A stretch of 36,672 nt of DNA. Source: Betaproteobacteria bacterium (GTDB lineage: Bacteria; Pseudomonadota; Gammaproteobacteria; Burkholderiales; SG8-41). The notes below the pieces were generated by a model that made no database searches, had not been told where the DNA came from, and saw only the letters and a program-made list of their open reading frames with translations. The position numbers and the translations under genes are program-made. The DNA lies in assembly GCA_021732605.1 (NCBI GenBank), contig JAKFUS010000030.1, positions 1 through 36,672 on the forward strand, read 5' to 3'. Positions 34,961 through 36,672 of this stretch are shown here, piece after piece (the first letter of the stretch is position 1; every line of letters starts with the position of its first letter).

Positions 34961-35380
34961 ATGCTGATCGAAAAACGCAGCGGCCGCCGCCTGATGAACC
35001 AGATCAACGTCGTGCCGTACATCGACGTGATGCTGGTGCTGCTGGTGATTTTCATGGTTACCGCGCCGATGATGAACCCGAGCAAGGTGGATTTGCCGTC
35101 GGTGGGCAAGTCCTCCGAGATCAAAGTCCCGCCGCTGCAGATCATGGTCGACAAAAACGGCGATCTGACGTTTCGTGACCAGGACGGCAAGGCCGATCGC
35201 AAGGTGAAATGGGACGAAATCATCGCCCTGATCAAGCAGAGGCAGGCCAGTAATCCGGAGCAGGCGGTGGTGATTGCCGCCGACAAGGGTGTGCTCTACG
35301 AGAAAGTGGTCGAAGTGATGGATACGCTGCAGCGGAACAACGTGCAGCGGGTCGGGCTGCTGGTCCGCCCTGGTAATTAA
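34961..35380 (+). CDS. tolR: Tol-Pal system protein TolR
   Basis: This 139-residue protein has one membrane helix (about residues 20-38) with the proton-carrying D22 in VPYIDVMLVLLVIFMVTAP, followed by the periplasmic ExbD/TolR domain. The short N-terminus RRLMNQINVVPYID is typical. It lies 22 nt after tolQ. A 12-nt minicistron (ATG ACG ATT TAG) separates its stop from the tolA ATG. Confidence 0.96.
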   Translation: MLIEKRSGRRLMNQINVVPYIDVMLVLLVIFMVTAPMMNPSKVDLPSVGKSSEIKVPPLQIMVDKNGDLTFRDQDGKADRKVKWDEIIALIKQRQASNPEQAVVIAADKGVLYEKVVEVMDTLQRNNVQRVGLLVRPGN

Positions 35381-35392
35381 ATGACGATTTAG

Positions 35393-36196
35393 ATGACAGC
35401 GGCCGCGATCAACTCCCGCGAACAGGCCCTCGCCGGCGGGTTGGCCTTCGCGATGCATGTGTTGTTCCTGATCCTGCTGGTGTTCGGCGTGAGCTGGCAG
35501 CACCAGCAGATTAATACCGCGGTGGTCGTCGACCTCTGGCGTGACCTGCCGGTGGCGCCGCCCCGGGCCGAGGCGCCGCCACCACCACCGGCTGTCAAAC
35601 CGGAACCGCCGCCGCCTGCGCCGAAAGTCGAGGTCAAACCACCGCCCAAGCCGGAACCGGCGCCCGCTGCCAGGCCGGATATCGCGCTCAAGGAAAAACA
35701 GGACAAGGAACGCAAGCTGAAAGCACAGGCTGCGGTCGATGCCAAGCTGCGCACGGCGGAAAAAGCGCGCGAAGAAGCGGTGGAGAAAAAGAAACGAGCC
35801 GAGGCTGATGCGCTGAAAACGAAACAGCTTGCAGATGCAGAAGCCAAACGCGCCGTGGCCGAGCAGGAAAAGATGCGCGCCGCGGAAGCCGCGCAGCGGG
35901 CGGCGGCGCAGCAGCGGGAAATCGACAAATACATGGACGGCATCCGCACCAAGGTCAAACGCTTCGTGCTGGTGCCGCCCAGCCTGCAGGGCAACCCGGA
36001 GGCCGATTTCGTGGTGACGCTGTTGCCCGGCGGTGAAGTGCTTGATGTCCGGCTCGGCAAGAGCAGCGGCAACGCGGCGTATGACGCGGCGATTGAAAGT
36101 GCCATCCGTAAGGCGCAGCCGTTCAGCGTGCCGGCGGGAGACCCGTTTCAGCAGTACTTTCGCCGTTTCACCATGGCCTTCAGGCCGGTTCAGTAG
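35393..36196 (+). CDS. tolA: Cell envelope integrity protein TolA
   Basis: TolA spans the periplasm between the TolQR motor and Pal/TolB. The 267-residue protein has one N-terminal helix (about residues 16-36), a proline-rich stretch (about 55-95), an alanine/lysine/glutamate-rich coiled coil (about 95-180), and a C-terminal TolA/TonB domain (about 180-267) with VVTLLPGGEVLDVRLGKSSG, YDAAIESAIRKAQPF. This domain order is diagnostic. A four-codon frame (35381-35392) ends immediately before its ATG. Confidence 0.95.
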   Translation: MTAAAINSREQALAGGLAFAMHVLFLILLVFGVSWQHQQINTAVVVDLWRDLPVAPPRAEAPPPPPAVKPEPPPPAPKVEVKPPPKPEPAPAARPDIALKEKQDKERKLKAQAAVDAKLRTAEKAREEAVEKKKRAEADALKTKQLADAEAKRAVAEQEKMRAAEAAQRAAAQQREIDKYMDGIRTKVKRFVLVPPSLQGNPEADFVVTLLPGGEVLDVRLGKSSGNAAYDAAIESAIRKAQPFSVPAGDPFQQYFRRFTMAFRPVQ

Positions 36197-36265
36197 TGGT
36201 ATGCATGAAACTGACAAGGAACCCTGATGCAGCTTGGTGGTCACACAGATCAGACATCAGCATTC

Positions 36266-36285
36266 AATCAGAAAAAATCAGAAAA
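36266..36285. repeat. 10-nt direct repeat AATCAGAAAA before tolB
   Basis: Two exact copies lie at 36266-36275 and 36276-36285, preceded by looser ATCAG copies. They separate two possible tolB starts. Confidence 0.5.
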
Positions 36286-36289
36286 AAAG

Positions 36290-36672
36290 ATGAAAAATCT
36301 TAAATTAATACTATTGCCTTTCCTGTTATCCCTCGGCTTGTTCTTGCTGGCCCAGGCGGCGTCGGCTCAGCTCCGCATTGAGGTGGTTGGCGGCGGCGCG
36401 ACGCAGATTCCGGTGGCCATCGTGCCCTTCCGCGCCGAGGAGGGCCTGGTCCAGCGCCTGACGCCGGTGGTGGCGGCCGACCTCGCGCGCAGTGGCCTGT
36501 TCAAAATCGTCGATACGGGCGGCATGAATCCGGTGCCCCATGAGCCTGAGCAGGTGAATTACGCGCAGTGGCGCGCCCGTGGCGCCGATGCCGTGGTCAT
36601 CGGCTCGGTGACCAAAGCGCCGGATGGCCGTTATGACATCCGTTTCCGTGTCATGGATGCCGTCAAGCAGAC
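36290..36672 (+). CDS. tolB: Tol-Pal system beta-propeller protein TolB (3' partial)
   Basis: The frame is open to the window end, giving 127 codons. From ATG 36290 the product starts with a Sec signal peptide (MKNLKLILLPFLLSLG, then AQAASA) and continues QLRIEVVGGGATQIPVAIVPF and RSGLFKIVD, the TolB N-terminal domain; the propeller lies outside. An in-frame ATG at 36227 adds 21 residues and has the stronger AAGGA ribosome site, so the true start is undecided. That ATG also overlaps the stop of an eight-codon frame at 36201-36227 (TGATG). Confidence 0.93.
   Translation, partial: MKNLKLILLPFLLSLGLFLLAQAASAQLRIEVVGGGATQIPVAIVPFRAEEGLVQRLTPVVAADLARSGLFKIVDTGGMNPVPHEPEQVNYAQWRARGADAVVIGSVTKAPDGRYDIRFRVMDAVKQ

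Noticed and set aside
34895-36244. A 449-codon minus-strand open frame across tolR and tolA
   Set aside because: Antisense to clear Tol genes; product is H/R/F-rich shadow sequence with no domain.

Overview
The window reads as a stretch of core chromosome from a GC-rich betaproteobacterium, probably near the Nitrosomonadales/Rhodocyclales/Burkholderiales. The evidence is gene content and order: a haem a/cytochrome oxidase assembly cluster; rpoH beside ftsX-ftsE-ftsY; an M16 peptidase pair followed by rsmD, coaD, a YfhL-type ferredoxin and mutM; TPR lipoprotein-lolB-ispE-tRNA-Gln-prs-rplY-pth-ychF; and yebC-ruvC-ruvA-ruvB-ybgC-tolQRAB. No 16S sequence or lineage-specific marker is present, so the genus is not called.

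Layout. 1-3.9 kb (+): SURF1 (5' end missing), a degenerate SCO-like protein, ctaA, ctaB and a SCO lipoprotein, which together mature cytochrome oxidase. 3.9-7.5 kb (-): ftsY, ftsE, ftsX and rpoH, with a near-perfect CIRCE (HrcA) operator just before rpoH. 7.7-12.2 kb (+): two M16 peptidase subunits, rsmD, coaD and ferredoxin. A 267-bp highly folded palindromic element sits between coaD and the ferredoxin. 12.2-17.1 kb (-): a GldA/GldF/GldG-like ABC system plus a DUF4340-like protein, followed by mutM. 17.2-24.5 kb (+): TPR lipoprotein, lolB, ispE, tRNA-Gln(TTG), prs, rplY, pth and ychF. 24.6-28 kb: an ankyrin lipoprotein (+) facing an EamA transporter and a HerA-like ATPase (-). 28-36.7 kb (+): yebC, ruvC, a glycosyltransferase, ruvA, a Fic protein, ruvB, ybgC, tolQ, tolR, tolA and the start of tolB.

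The coding content is mostly housekeeping. What stands out is in the spacers and insertions: (i) the folded element bounded by 22-bp perfect inverted repeats, whose left arm carries the coaD stop codon; (ii) short degenerate tandem repeats (10-18 nt units, a different unit each time) in at least nine spacers; (iii) a recurring AT-rich 18-mer in six spacers; (iv) a glycosyltransferase translationally coupled between ruvC and ruvA, and a Fic module between ruvA and ruvB; (v) a peptidyl-tRNA hydrolase lacking a normally conserved active-site histidine. No CRISPR array, rRNA, prophage or complete insertion sequence was seen. Start codons were chosen from Shine-Dalgarno signals, family N-termini and overlaps; several genes appear to use TTG or GTG. 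All database-dependent statements are untested here.
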